Part shown: positions 11,867 to 19,908 of the stretch, piece after piece
How positions within the stretch are numbered: position 1 is the first letter of the stretch
Layout: every line of letters starts with the position of its first letter
DNA from: Streptomyces diastaticus subsp. diastaticus
Lineage (GTDB): Bacteria; Actinomycetota; Actinomycetes; Streptomycetales; Streptomycetaceae
Length of the DNA stretch: 64,000 bases
Reading direction: 5' to 3'
Assembly (NCBI RefSeq): GCF_011170125.1
Contig: NZ_BLLN01000002.1
Location: 1,025,501-1,089,500, forward strand
Position numbers and translations under genes: made by a program
Notes under the pieces: generated by a model
Told to the model about the DNA's origin: nothing
Seen by the model: the letters and a program-made list of their open reading frames with translations, nothing else
Databases searched by the model: none

Positions 11867-11994
11867 TGGGCCCCCTCGACGGAGCTCGCGCCCTGCGGCA
11901 ACGCCTCCAGGCCGTCGGCACCCGGCAAGCCCTCGCCGCCCGCCTGCACCGCTCCCAGGAACGGGTCTCCAGCGCCTCGCACTCCCGGGACTGA
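11867..11994 (+). pseudogene. Short 3' fragment of an unidentified gene
   Basis: The plus strand reads LDGARALRQRLQAVGTRQAL and then ARLHRSQERVSS before a stop. This is helical, protein-like composition with no start codon region of its own. It abuts the opposite-strand remnant at 11450-11866. I do not recognise the family. Confidence 0.25.
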
Positions 11995-12040
11995 CCCCCG
12001 GCACTGCAAGGGAAGCTCACAGCGGGGAAGGCGTCCGCTG

Positions 12041-12326
12041 AACTTCCGCGCCATGTAGGGCTGCCGCCGGACCGGATCGTGGAGCCGTACGACCACACCT
12101 GGAAGAACCCGGGGAGCATCACCACCGAGGACCTGCGCAGCCAGGCAGCCGAGATGGGACTCGCCGGCGTCGACGTCATCCTGCTCACCCCGGCGAGTAG
12201 ACCCGCCACGCCGCCGCCGTCTGGGCGCTCGCCCACACCCTGCTGATCCGCCTGGGGATCGGCGGACAGCGCGGACGGCTGACCGCCCCGCGCGAAGATG
12301 CCCAGATGTACACCACCGCCGCGTAA
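12041..12326 (+). pseudogene. DUF6884-like gene remnant with frameshift and stop
   Basis: One frame reads LPRHVGLPPDRIVEPYDHTW, then KNPGSITTEDLRSQAAEMGL and AGVDVILL. After a frame change near 12190 it continues TRHAAAVWALAHTLLIRLGI, then GGQRGRLTAPREDAQ up to TAA at 12326. This matches the C-terminal pattern of DUF6884-type proteins (EPYD, GSVT, AVWP, G.GGQ..L). The frame change and an in-frame TAG at the join make it a pseudogene. There is no start codon with the conserved N-terminus. Confidence 0.5.
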
Positions 12327-12350
12327 CCCGCCACACCCACTTGGAGCACC

Positions 12351-12491
12351 GTGAAGATCACCGTCGAAGGGGCCTCGGAGGAGTTCGAGCGCGAACTCCT
12401 CGACCTCGTCGCTGAGCACCGCCACGACTCGCCGTCACCGCGGACACCGAGTGGACGGTCGAGCGTGCCGAACGCTACCTCCGCCTGCTGA
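12351..12491 (+). pseudogene. Frameshifted small protein of mobile-element type
   Basis: GTG 12351 with GGAG 6 nt upstream opens VKITVEGASEEFERELLDLV and AEHR. The expected continuation LAVTADTEWTVERAERYLRL is found in another frame, so one or two bases are missing near 12425. In its own frame it stops at 12491 after 46 codons. The WTVERAERYLR segment is typical of small proteins carried on Streptomyces integrative elements, from memory. Function unknown. Confidence 0.4.
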
Positions 12492-12760
12492 CGGCAACTT
12501 CGACGATGAGAGCGACGACGAGGCAAATCCCCGTGCACCTTCCGATGAGCGGGGACCTGATCGAGATTTGCGCAGGTGGTGGTGGGGTTTACCTTGGTGC
12601 CGAAAGTATGCGTGTTAAGAGTTTCGTCTCTCTCAGAGTCCAAGCGTCTTCCCAGGTGGAGGCGCTCCAGGCCGCATTGTGGGCCCGCAGTCTGTGATGG
12701 ACGCGGCAAAAGTGTGGGGGGCCGCGCTTATGCTCAGTGCGAGGGTTCGCCGGGAACGCC

Positions 12761-12819
12761 GATGAGCCCCGCTGTTGAACCTTTGCTTTGGACGGCCGGG
12801 TTCAGACAGGGGGCTCATC
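12761..12819. other. Long imperfect hairpin
   Basis: GATGAGCCCC (12761-12770) pairs with GGGGCTCATC (12810-12819). The pairing continues, after single bulges, with CTGT/ACAG and TGAACC/GGTTCA, giving 20 bp around a 17-nt loop. It lies in the stretch 12492-12873, which otherwise shows no gene I can support. It is 55 bp upstream of the small gene at 12874. It could be a terminator, a 5' leader structure or an old mobile-element end. Confidence 0.55.
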
Positions 12820-12873
12820 AGGTGGTTCGGGCAACTCGCGACTTGATGAATCCCGAGTTCTCTGAGGAGAGAA

Positions 12874-13131
12874 GTGCCCAACCGCATTCACGAATGTACC
12901 TCGCGTGTCAGTTGCATGTGTGGTTCCGCCGCTGAGGAACAGCTGGCAGTGCCGCCCGTAGCGTTGATCTCGTCGCGCGCCGCACTGGTCTGCGTCATCG
13001 CGATCCTCTTCGGTGCGGCCGGGGGGTGGCTCACCTTCCTCGCCGGTGACAACGTGCCGGCTGCCGTGCTGGCCGGTCTGAGTGTGACCGGTCTCGCCGT
13101 ACCGAAGCTGCACACCCACATCGGCCGCTGA
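12874..13131 (+). CDS. Small membrane protein, unknown
   Basis: An 85-residue protein from GTG 12874, preceded by GAGGAGAG. The N-terminal 30 residues carry three cysteines (ECTSRVSCMCGS) and then two hydrophobic segments, ALVCVIAILFGAAGGWLTFL and VPAAVLAGLSVTGLAV. A shorter start at GTG 12955 would remove the Cys segment. It belongs to the insertion between tmk and holB. I do not recognise a family; a small holin-like or membrane accessory role is only a guess from size and topology. Confidence 0.5.
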   Translation: MPNRIHECTSRVSCMCGSAAEEQLAVPPVALISSRAALVCVIAILFGAAGGWLTFLAGDNVPAAVLAGLSVTGLAVPKLHTHIGR

Positions 13132-13246
13132 GGGTACCTGAGGCTCCGCCGACTGCCAGAAGTCATCGGTGGGGCCGCAGGCTCGCGGGATCAACACTCC
13201 CCGTGGGGCAATGCCGATCCGCCCTGACCAACGAAGGGGAAAGCAC

Positions 13247-13732
13247 GTGGACGCAGCATTAGCTGGCCTGGTCGGAACCGTGGCAGGAGCCCTGGCGGGC
13301 GCTTTCGGCAGCTGGCTGGCCCAGCGAGCACAGCTTCGTCTGCAACGGGAGAGCTTGGCGCACCAAGAGAGTATCCGGTGGGTGGACGACAAGTGGACCC
13401 TCCACCGCGACCTGCTGATCGCCTTGCGCAACTGGCGTGACTGCCTCATGCACCTGTGGCAGGAAGGGAACCGTGAGGGTCTCCACGACGCCCGTGCGAC
13501 GGCCTACCGGCTTGGGGTGGGAGCAGGCCTGATCGCCCAGCCGGGCACGCGAATCGCGATCAAGGAAGCGCGTAAGGGCCTCCTCGCCGGGCAGGCCGCG
13601 ATGGCACGGCAACAAGTCCCGCAAGACGCCACCGATCCGTGCAGCGAGGCGAAGCCGCTCCTCACTGCCCTGGAGGAAGCTCTCCACGTGGAACCTTCCT
13701 GGGCTGACCGTAGCGCGGCCGCAGAGCCATGA
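13247..13732 (+). CDS. Membrane-anchored helical protein, unknown
   Basis: A 161-residue protein from GTG 13247, with GAAGGGGAA 5-6 nt upstream. Residues 2-22 form one hydrophobic helix (LAGLVGTVAGALAGAFGSWL), followed by a basic helix with many Gln and Arg (AQRAQLRLQRESL) and then a mostly helical cytoplasmic region. This layout is common in small actinobacterial proteins on integrative elements. No catalytic motif is seen. It lies between the small membrane gene and the toxin-antitoxin-like pair, all on the same strand. Confidence 0.65.
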   Translation: MDAALAGLVGTVAGALAGAFGSWLAQRAQLRLQRESLAHQESIRWVDDKWTLHRDLLIALRNWRDCLMHLWQEGNREGLHDARATAYRLGVGAGLIAQPGTRIAIKEARKGLLAGQAAMARQQVPQDATDPCSEAKPLLTALEEALHVEPSWADRSAAAEP

Positions 13733-13783
13733 GCTGATCACTTCCAGGCAGAATCACTCCGCCCGACCATGGGAGAAACCACA

Positions 13784-14056
13784 GTGTCGTCCCCCCGCTC
13801 AGACCGATACGAGAACGTGCCCACCGCCTCGGTGTACGACACCTTCGCTGAACTGGCCACCCAGCTCACCGGTCGCTACATCCGTCTCTCCGATACCGCA
13901 CCGTCTGCCGCAGAGCGCGATCAGTGGTGGCAGAAGGTGCTGGAACTACGCGACACCAAGCGCGCAGTGCCTGCCTACGACCGCGCCGCGCTGATGGCTC
14001 ACATCAGCCAGTGGGAGGCGGAATTGGCCCGGCTCCAGGGCGATCACCGTGGCTGA
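13784..14056 (+). CDS. Antitoxin-like partner of a zeta-type toxin
   Basis: A 90-residue protein from GTG 13784, with GGGAGA 7 nt upstream; ATG 13769 in the same frame has no ribosome-binding site. It is helical with AERDQWWQKVLELRD and DRAALMAHISQWEAELARL. This pattern often precedes zeta-toxin-like genes in Streptomyces. It overlaps the next gene by 8 nt, as toxin-antitoxin pairs do. The epsilon-like role is inferred from position. If the toxin is dead, selection to keep this gene would be relaxed. Confidence 0.65.
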   Translation: MSSPRSDRYENVPTASVYDTFAELATQLTGRYIRLSDTAPSAAERDQWWQKVLELRDTKRAVPAYDRAALMAHISQWEAELARLQGDHRG

Positions 14057-14365
14057 GGCCCGGGAGGACTACTACCTCCCCGAGGAAGAGCTGCGGCGCC
14101 ACTTCGACGAGAGGGTCCGTGACTTCGTGTTCTCCGGCTACGCCCCCCAGGACCGGCCGGTGCTGATCCTGGTGGGCGGGCAGCCCGCCGCCGGGAAGAG
14201 CCAGGCGATGGCGGGCGCCGAGCAGCGCCACGCCGGCAGTCAGCTCGTCCCCCTCACCGGGGACGAGCTTCGGGCCTTCCACCCCCGGTACGCGGAGCTT
14301 CTCGCCGACCATCCGCTGCTCTTCCCGGACGCGACCGGCCAGGCGTCCGGCGCCTGGGTGCGGAT
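14049..14365 (+). pseudogene. Zeta-toxin-family kinase, truncated
   Basis: From GTG 14049 the frame reads a zeta-like P-loop kinase: VLILVGGQPAAGKSQAM near residues 38-54, then VPLTGDELRAFHPRY (the D-E-x-R substrate region) and ATGQASGAWVRM. Full zeta toxins use ATP to phosphorylate UDP-GlcNAc or similar substrates. Here the match stops after about 105 residues, where transposase sequence begins in another frame. The open frame continues to 14600 only with unrelated residues. The C-terminal half, including later catalytic residues, is missing, so activity is unlikely. Confidence 0.7.
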
Positions 14366-14695
14366 GCCGGCAGCCGGTGGGCGATCGAGGAATGCTTCCA
14401 GGCAGCGAAGAACGAATGCGGCCTGGACGAGTACGAAGTCCGCCACTACCCCGGCCGCCCAGGCCGCCGTGGAGGCCGTGGAAGGGGCTGCGGAAACGGC
14501 TCAGCCCTCGCCCCCCTCACCGTGGCGGAGATCCGACGGCTCCTGGACACTCACCTGCCGCACTCCGGAGCCGACCACGATCCCGTCACCCACGCACTGA
14601 ACTGGTCCGCCTGGAGAAGACGCCACCAGGCCATCGCCCGCCCCTGCCACTACCAAAAACGCAGCGCAGGACACGAACCGCTGCTGGAGTACTAG
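14366..14695 (+). mobile_element. 3' remnant of an IS701-type transposase
   Basis: In the frame of 14366 the DNA reads AGSRWAIEECFQAAKNECGL then DEYEVRHYPG, the conserved RWxIEExFQxxKxExGLDxYEVRxYPG segment of IS701/IS4-like DDE transposases, where the E is catalytic. After a frame-disturbed stretch the C-terminal part LTVAEIRRLLDTHLP, HALNWSAWRRRHQAIARPCHY follows to TAG 14695. The N-terminal two thirds are absent and at least one indel breaks the frame. It directly joins the truncated zeta gene, so the insertion or a later deletion destroyed both. Confidence 0.75.
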
Positions 14696-14812
14696 GGGCC
14701 CGAGCGGCTCCGCCCGTCGCGTTTGGGCCCTGTCAGTCGTGTCGCGGAGAATGGGGGCGGTGGGTTCGGTGGTGGGCTCGCGGCGGGGCGGATGCGGATG
14801 GAGGCGTGCCGG

Positions 14813-16024
14813 ATGGCGGTATGGGACGACCTGGTGGGCCAGGAGCGGGTGATCGGGCAGCTCGACGCGGCCGCCCGCGACGCCGACGCCTACGTGACGG
14901 CGGCGGCCTCCGGAAGCCCGCTGCCCGAGGCGTCCCGGATGACGCACGCCTGGCTGTTCACCGGGCCGCCCGGCGCGGGCCGGGCGGACGCGGCGCGGGC
15001 CTTCGCCGCCGCCCTCCAGTGCACCAGCCCGGACCGGGCCCTGCCGGGCGGCGCCCCTGGCTGCGGCTTCTGCGACGGCTGCCACACCAGCCTCATCGGC
15101 ACCCACGCCGACGTGGACGTCGTCCGTACCGACCTGCTCTCCATCGGCGTGAAGGAGACCCGCGACCTGGTCCGCCGCTCCCAGATGTCGCCCGCCGGCG
15201 GCCGCTGGCAGGTGATCGTCCTGGAGGACGCCGACCGCCTCACGGAAGGCGCGGGGAACGTCCTGCTCAAGGCGGTCGAGGAGCCCGCCTCGCGGACCGT
15301 CTGGCTGCTCTGCGCCCCGTCGCTGGAGGACGTGCTGCCGACGATCCGCTCGCGTTCCCGGCACCTGTCGCTGCGTACGCCGCCGGTGGAGGCCGTCGCC
15401 GACATCCTGGTCCGGCGTGACGGGGTCGACCCGGCGCTGGCGGCCTCCGTCGCCCGGGCCACACAGGGGCACATCGACCGGGCCCGGCGTCTGGCCACCG
15501 ACGAGCGGGCCCGCCTGCGTCGTGCCGCCGTCCTCAAGCTGCCACTGCGCGTCGGCGACGTGGGCGCGGGGCTGCGGGCCGCACAGGAGCTGATCGACGC
15601 GGCGAGCGAGGACTCCAAGCAGGCGGCCACCGAGACCGACGAGAAGGAGACCGAGGCGCTGCGGGCCGCCCTCGGTGGGCAGAGCGGCGGCCGGATGCCC
15701 CGTGGCACGGCCGGGGCCATGAAGGAGCTGGAGGAGAAGCAGAAGCGCCGACGCACCCGTTCCCAGCGTGACAGCCTCGACCTGGCCCTGGTCGACCTCA
15801 CGAGCTTCTACCGCGACGTGCTCACGCTCCAGTTCGGCTCGTCCCCCCAGGCCGTCGCCAACGTCGAGCTGCGCGACGCCCTGGAGCGGATCGCCGAGGA
15901 GAGCACCCCGGCCGCCACCCTCCGCCGCATCGAGGCCATCGCCGCCTGCCGCGACGCCCTCGACCGGAACGTCGCGCCCCTCCTCGCGGTGGAGGCGATG
16001 GCGATGGCGCTCCGGGCCGGATAG
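14813..16024 (+). CDS. holB: DNA polymerase III delta' subunit
   Basis: A 403-residue clamp-loader subunit. The AAA+ module starts with the degenerate P-loop FTGPPGAGRADAARAF near residue 48, where the usual Lys is replaced, as in delta' subunits. A Cys4 zinc module (C, then CGFCDGC) is near residues 72-92, and the sensor region holds IRSRSRHL instead of a catalytic SRC. A variable insert (residues 265-320) with Glu/Lys-rich helix KELEEKQKRRRTR precedes the C-terminal collar domain. ATG 14813 is preferred since GGAGG lies 8 nt upstream and MAVWDDLVGQERVI is the family N-terminus. In S. coelicolor it directly follows tmk; here a 3.4-kb insertion separates them. Confidence 0.93.
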   Translation: MAVWDDLVGQERVIGQLDAAARDADAYVTAAASGSPLPEASRMTHAWLFTGPPGAGRADAARAFAAALQCTSPDRALPGGAPGCGFCDGCHTSLIGTHADVDVVRTDLLSIGVKETRDLVRRSQMSPAGGRWQVIVLEDADRLTEGAGNVLLKAVEEPASRTVWLLCAPSLEDVLPTIRSRSRHLSLRTPPVEAVADILVRRDGVDPALAASVARATQGHIDRARRLATDERARLRRAAVLKLPLRVGDVGAGLRAAQELIDAASEDSKQAATETDEKETEALRAALGGQSGGRMPRGTAGAMKELEEKQKRRRTRSQRDSLDLALVDLTSFYRDVLTLQFGSSPQAVANVELRDALERIAEESTPAATLRRIEAIAACRDALDRNVAPLLAVEAMAMALRAG

Positions 16025-16172
16025 CGCGTCACGCCCCCGCGGCCCCGCAGACCGTGCGAGGCCCTCCCTCACCGTCGCCCGGACGAGTGGTTTGGCCGTC
16101 CCGGAGCCCAGAACGAAGGGCCTCCCCGCCCCACCCTTTGTCACTGACCGTAGTCGCGTCGGTTCCGCGCGT

Positions 16173-16178
16173 TAGAGT
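16173..16178 (+). promoter_or_regulatory. -10 hexamer of a likely leaderless mRNA
   Basis: TAGAGT lies 7 nt before ATG 16186 with no Shine-Dalgarno between. This fits the common actinomycete TANNNT leaderless promoter. The -35 is not clear. Confidence 0.5.
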
Positions 16179-16185
16179 CGGCCGC

Positions 16186-17769
16186 ATGGAGAACCGCCGA
16201 CCCCACCTCGCTCCCCTCCGCTCACCCCGCCGGGTGGTGACGGCCGTGCTCGCCGCCGCGGCCGTCGCCCTCGTGCCGGCGTGCAGTGCGGAGAGCACCA
16301 CGGCGGACGCCTCCGGTGACACCGTCCTCGCCGCCCTGCCCAAAGCGGTCCCCGAGGCGCTCGCCCCCTTCTACGGCCAGCGGCCGGCCTGGCGGACCTG
16401 CGAAGGCGCCGGGAAGGAGGAGTTCCAGTGCGCCACCCTCAAGGCGCCCCTGGACTACGACGACCCGGCGGCCGGCACCCTCGACCTCGCGCTCTCCCGC
16501 AAGAAGGCGACCGGCCCCGGCTCCCGCCTCGGCTCGCTCCTCGTCAATCCGGGCGGCCCCGGCGGTTCCGCCATCGGTTACCTCCAGTCGTACGCGGCCC
16601 TCGGTTATCCGGCGCCGGTCCGCGCCCGGTACGACATGGTCGCCGTCGACCCGCGCGGCGTAGCCGACAGCGAGCCCGTCACCTGCCTCGACGGCCCGGC
16701 GATGGACGCCCACACCGCCACCGACACCACCCCGGACACCCCGGCCGAGCGGCGGGCGCTCGTCTCCGCCTTCCAGAAGTACGGCAAGGGCTGCCAGGCC
16801 GACGCCGGCAAGACCCTCGGCCATGTCTCCACCATCGAGTCCGCCCGCGATCTCGACCTCGCCCGCTCCGCCCTCGGCGACAAGAAGCTGACCTACGTCG
16901 GCGCCTCGTACGGGACCTTCCTCGGCGCGACCTACGCCGGGCTGTACCCGCACCGCGTAGGCCGGCTGGTCCTCGACGGCGCCATGGACCCGACCCTCGA
17001 CGCCCGGCGGCTCAACCTCGAACAGACCGCCGGCTTCGACACCGCGTTCACCGCCTTCGCCGAGGACTGCGCCCGGCGCAAGGACTGCCCCCTCGGCACC
17101 GGCGGCCCCACGAGCGCCGGCCGGAACCTCACCGCCTTCTTCGACGAACTCGACGCCGACCCGCTCCCCACCGGTCAGGGCCGCGCCCTCACCGAGTCCC
17201 TCGCCACCATGGGCGTCGTCGCCGCCCTCTACGACGAGGCCGGCTGGCCCCAGCTCCGTACCGCGCTGACCAGCGCCGTCAAGGACCGCGACGGCAACGC
17301 CCTGCTCGCCCTCTCCGACCTCTACCACGAGCGCGACGCCGACGGCGGCTACCAGAACCTCATGTCGGCCAACGCCGCCGTCAACTGCCTCGACCTCCCC
17401 CCGGCCTTCGCCGATCCGGACGAGGTCGAGGCGGCCCTGCCAGAGTTCCGCAAGGCGTCCCCGGTCTTCGGCGAGGGCTTCGCCTGGTCCGCGCTGAACT
17501 GCGCCCAGTGGCCCACCCCCGCCACCTCGGGACCGCACCGCATCGAGGCGTCCGGCGCCGCCCCGATCGTCGTGGTCGGCACCACCCGCGACCCCGCGAC
17601 CCCGTACCGCTGGGCCGAAGGACTTGCCTCCCAGCTCGACTCCGCCACCCTCCTCACCTACGACGGCGACGGCCACACCGCCTTCGGCCGGGGCAGCGAC
17701 TGCGTCGACACTGCCATCAACACCTACCTCCTCGAGGGCACCCCGCCGGACGACGGCACCCGCTGCTGA
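16186..17769 (+). CDS. Secreted alpha/beta-hydrolase lipoprotein, tripeptidyl-aminopeptidase-like
   Basis: A 527-residue serine hydrolase of the SlpD/E and tripeptidyl aminopeptidase group (peptidase family S33, TAP-like C-terminal domain). A basic start, a hydrophobic helix and LVPAC give a lipoprotein signal with Cys near residue 30. The oxyanion segment is VNPGGPGGS, the nucleophile elbow is GASYGT near residue 240, and the late Asp and His are in TRDPATPYRWAEGL and GDGHTAFG. Such enzymes remove N-terminal peptides outside the cell. The gene lies between holB and tRNA-Thr as in other streptomycetes. Confidence 0.88.
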   Translation: MENRRPHLAPLRSPRRVVTAVLAAAAVALVPACSAESTTADASGDTVLAALPKAVPEALAPFYGQRPAWRTCEGAGKEEFQCATLKAPLDYDDPAAGTLDLALSRKKATGPGSRLGSLLVNPGGPGGSAIGYLQSYAALGYPAPVRARYDMVAVDPRGVADSEPVTCLDGPAMDAHTATDTTPDTPAERRALVSAFQKYGKGCQADAGKTLGHVSTIESARDLDLARSALGDKKLTYVGASYGTFLGATYAGLYPHRVGRLVLDGAMDPTLDARRLNLEQTAGFDTAFTAFAEDCARRKDCPLGTGGPTSAGRNLTAFFDELDADPLPTGQGRALTESLATMGVVAALYDEAGWPQLRTALTSAVKDRDGNALLALSDLYHERDADGGYQNLMSANAAVNCLDLPPAFADPDEVEAALPEFRKASPVFGEGFAWSALNCAQWPTPATSGPHRIEASGAAPIVVVGTTRDPATPYRWAEGLASQLDSATLLTYDGDGHTAFGRGSDCVDTAINTYLLEGTPPDDGTRC

Positions 17770-17893
17770 CCCGGACCGGGCCGCACGGCCGCCCCGGTCC
17801 GAGGCACACCGCGGAACCCTGTAGACTGAACGTCGCTGCAGATGCGAACCTCTTCCCCGGAGACGGGCCCGGAGAGGCTCCTTCCTGCAGCTT

Positions 17894-17967
17894 GCCGCCT
17901 TAGCTCAGATGGCCAGAGCAACGCACTCGTAATGCGTAGGTCTCGGGTTCGAATCCCGAAGGCGGCT
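17894..17967 (+). tRNA. tRNA-Thr (CGT anticodon)
   Basis: A 74-nt cloverleaf. The acceptor GCCGCCT pairs with AGGCGGC, and the discriminator is T. The D arm starts TAGCTCAG, the anticodon loop is CTCGTAA with anticodon CGT, and the T arm is CGGGTTCGAATCCCG. CCA is not encoded. It sits at the left edge of the accessory island, a typical integration place, but I found no second copy of its 3' end in the window. Confidence 0.97.
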
Positions 17968-17973
17968 CAGAAG

Positions 17974-18006
17974 AACCCCAGGTCACATTCCCCGTGACCT
18001 GGGGTT
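17974..18006 (+). terminator. Terminator of the tRNA-Thr transcript
   Basis: AACCCCAGGTCAC (17974-17986) pairs perfectly with GTGACCTGGGGTT (17994-18006) around a 7-nt loop, followed by TCTATTGTTT. Confidence 0.9.
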
Positions 18007-18253
18007 TCTATTGTTTGGGCATGGCGTGTCACACGGTCGGGTTGCCGTGATGTTGTCTGCGTGAGCGGAGCCGCTCGGGACCTACCTCGTGGGCTCGCGG
18101 CGTGTGGCCTTTCGGTGGACGTGAAACGGTCGCTGCGTTGTCAGACCGTTCGTCTTGGGGCCTCCGCCGAAGGCGCGCACGCCAAGGACCCGCCCCGGCC
18201 ACGGGCTCTCGCTGCGGGGGGACAGCGGGCGCCAGCGTGACCGGGGCGGGGGC
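18007..18253. other. Junction region between tRNA terminator and island
   Basis: No gene, integrase remnant or tRNA repeat is visible. There is a small inverted repeat AACGGTC...GACCGTT around 18125-18153. Confidence 0.35.
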
Positions 18254-18626
18254 TTAATTACGCGGAAGAGCCTGCTCTTGGCCCCGATGCCTGCCGGTTC
18301 TCTTGCCAGAGGCCGACTGCCCCACCTCGGCGGATTCGCTCGGCCGGGTGGAGCGGGCCGGGCGGTTCTCGTTGAAGAAGGATTGCCAGACCCGTTCCTG
18401 CAGCGCGCCGATGCAGGCGCCGCACGCGTACATCGGGGCCTGGGCCCCGGCGACTCTGGCTGGGCCGATCCACAGGACGCGCGTCCACCGCTGCCCGCAG
18501 TAGAGCCAGCAGAGGCCGTCGACCCACTCGTTGCCGTCGTCGGTGGCCGCCGGTGAGGGCAGTCCTCCCCGGGCGAACTCGGCGATCCCGGGAACACCCT
18601 GTGCTGTAGGGCGACTTCCGTCAGCA
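18254..18626 (-). pseudogene. Small Cys-rich protein with an apparent frameshift
   Basis: ATG 18626, 20 nt after the CYTH stop and with GGGAGGGAG in front, opens MLTEVALQHRVFPGSPSSPG. The protein-like part lies in another frame and runs to TAA at 18254: EWVDGLCWLYCGQRWTRVLW, then YACGACIGALQERVWQSFF. CWLYC and CGAC could form a Cys4 metal site. That second frame has no ATG, GTG or TTG start, so one base is probably inserted or lost near 18560. The tail is long and polar. The spacing suggests it is the last gene of the radical SAM operon. Family not recognised; a CTG start or a programmed shift cannot be excluded. Confidence 0.5.
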
Positions 18627-18646
18627 TCGCTCGTCTCCCTCCCCGA

Positions 18647-19234
18647 TCAACGGTCCTGGGCCGTGGGAGAAGCGTCCTTCTGCTTCCCAGCTTCGGAGAA
18701 CAGGAGCGTGGGTTCGGCGAGGATGTCGCGGCCGGACTCGCTCTTGTAGATCTCGTCGACGCTGCCGAACCGGGCCTCGGAGTAGTCGAGGTCCAGCAGG
18801 GCGGCGGCCTGGCGTACCGATGCCTCGTCGGGTCCTTCGATCTCCAGGAAGGTGGGCAGGTCGGGCCAGGTGTCGAAGTCGAAGGCGACCTCACCCAGGC
18901 GCCATTCCTCGCGGTAGTTCTCCTGGTACCGGACCTCGGTGAGGCCGACCCGGCGCAGGATGTCGGCCATGGCGTGCAGGTCGGTGACCTCGGTTTCGAT
19001 CTCCTTGGTGCCGTCGATCGTCGTTGCGTCGGTGACCTGCTTGAGCGTGAGCGTCGAGCGGGTGCCCTCGTCCCGCAGACGGATCCAGGCTCCACCGTCG
19101 AGGGAGTCGTTCTCGAAGATCTTGCGGGTGAGGAGCGTGCGGGGGAATGCCTGGACCGCATTGAGGGCGCTCAGTTTGTTCTGGAGGCCGGCGACGTCGA
19201 CGGCCAGGAACTTGGCCTCGTATTCGTGCTTCAT
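18647..19234 (-). CDS. CYTH-domain protein (class IV adenylate cyclase / triphosphatase fold)
   Basis: A 195-residue triphosphate-tunnel enzyme. The signature ExExK is E4-Y-E6-A-K8. Further tunnel residues are in WIRLRDEG, LTLKQ, KEIETEV and FLEIEGPD. CYTH proteins bind a triphosphate and divalent metal inside a barrel; known members make cAMP or hydrolyse thiamine triphosphate, tripolyphosphate or similar compounds. The sequence does not tell which. It starts 11 nt after the methyltransferase stop, so the genes are probably translated together. The C-terminal 25 residues are polar and likely disordered. Fold call firm, substrate unknown. Confidence 0.85.
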   Translation of the reverse strand: MKHEYEAKFLAVDVAGLQNKLSALNAVQAFPRTLLTRKIFENDSLDGGAWIRLRDEGTRSTLTLKQVTDATTIDGTKEIETEVTDLHAMADILRRVGLTEVRYQENYREEWRLGEVAFDFDTWPDLPTFLEIEGPDEASVRQAAALLDLDYSEARFGSVDEIYKSESGRDILAEPTLLFSEAGKQKDASPTAQDR

Positions 19235-19245
19235 GGGGTCTTCTC

Positions 19246-19908
19246 TCAGAAGTGGTCGGTGAGGGTTGATGTCCGGGCCGCGAGCAGGAGGCCCATGCGG
19301 TGGGTGTGGTCGTGCAGCTGGCCGACGTGGGCGCGCTCCGTGAACTCAGTGGTGCGCAGGGTGAGCAGGACCTCCCAGTCGCCGATGAAGTGGGGGTGAA
19401 GGCGTTCCGGGGAGGTGTAGTGCTCGATCATGTGGTGGCGTCTTTCGACGGGCATCATGAACTCCGCGCCGAAGATGCCGCCTGGGCGAACCAGGCGCTG
19501 CATACGGTCGACGAACTCGCCGAGCGGGCGGTGGTGGTTGGCACTGTAGTGCCACGAGCAGCTCGTCCAGACCGCGTCGCACTGCAGGCCCAGGGGCTCG
19601 CCGTTCAGGAAATCGTCCTCAACAACCTCTACGCGGTCGTGGAGTTCTTCGAGCTTCAGGCGATCGATCAGTCCCAACGCGTGGGCCTGGCTGTCACCCG
19701 GGAGGTGGACGTCGCCCCCGTGGAGGGCGACCGCGTCGCGTTCGATGGCGACGACGCGGTAGCCGGCGGCGGCGAGGGGCAGGACGAACTTGCCGTCGCT
19801 CGCGCCGACCACCGCGACGGTGGCGTCAGGGGCGACACGTTCCCGCAACGTGGCGAGGAACTGCGGGAAGAACGTGAGGGTGTGCTCCCACAGGCTCTGA
19901 GTCTGCAT
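19246..19908 (-). CDS. Class I SAM-dependent methyltransferase
   Basis: A 220-residue Rossmann methyltransferase. Motif I is AVVGASDGKFVLPLAAAGY near residues 31-49, motif II ends in VVAIERD, and AVWTSCSWHYSANHH carries the motif IV region. A His-rich stretch, ERRHHMIEHYTSPERLHPHF, lies near residues 155-175. ATG 19908 has AAGGAG about 9 nt upstream. It lies in the middle of the radical SAM-kinase-CYTH operon. A small-molecule substrate is likely given its size and neighbours, but this is inference. Confidence 0.85.
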   Translation of the reverse strand: MQTQSLWEHTLTFFPQFLATLRERVAPDATVAVVGASDGKFVLPLAAAGYRVVAIERDAVALHGGDVHLPGDSQAHALGLIDRLKLEELHDRVEVVEDDFLNGEPLGLQCDAVWTSCSWHYSANHHRPLGEFVDRMQRLVRPGGIFGAEFMMPVERRHHMIEHYTSPERLHPHFIGDWEVLLTLRTTEFTERAHVGQLHDHTHRMGLLLAARTSTLTDHF

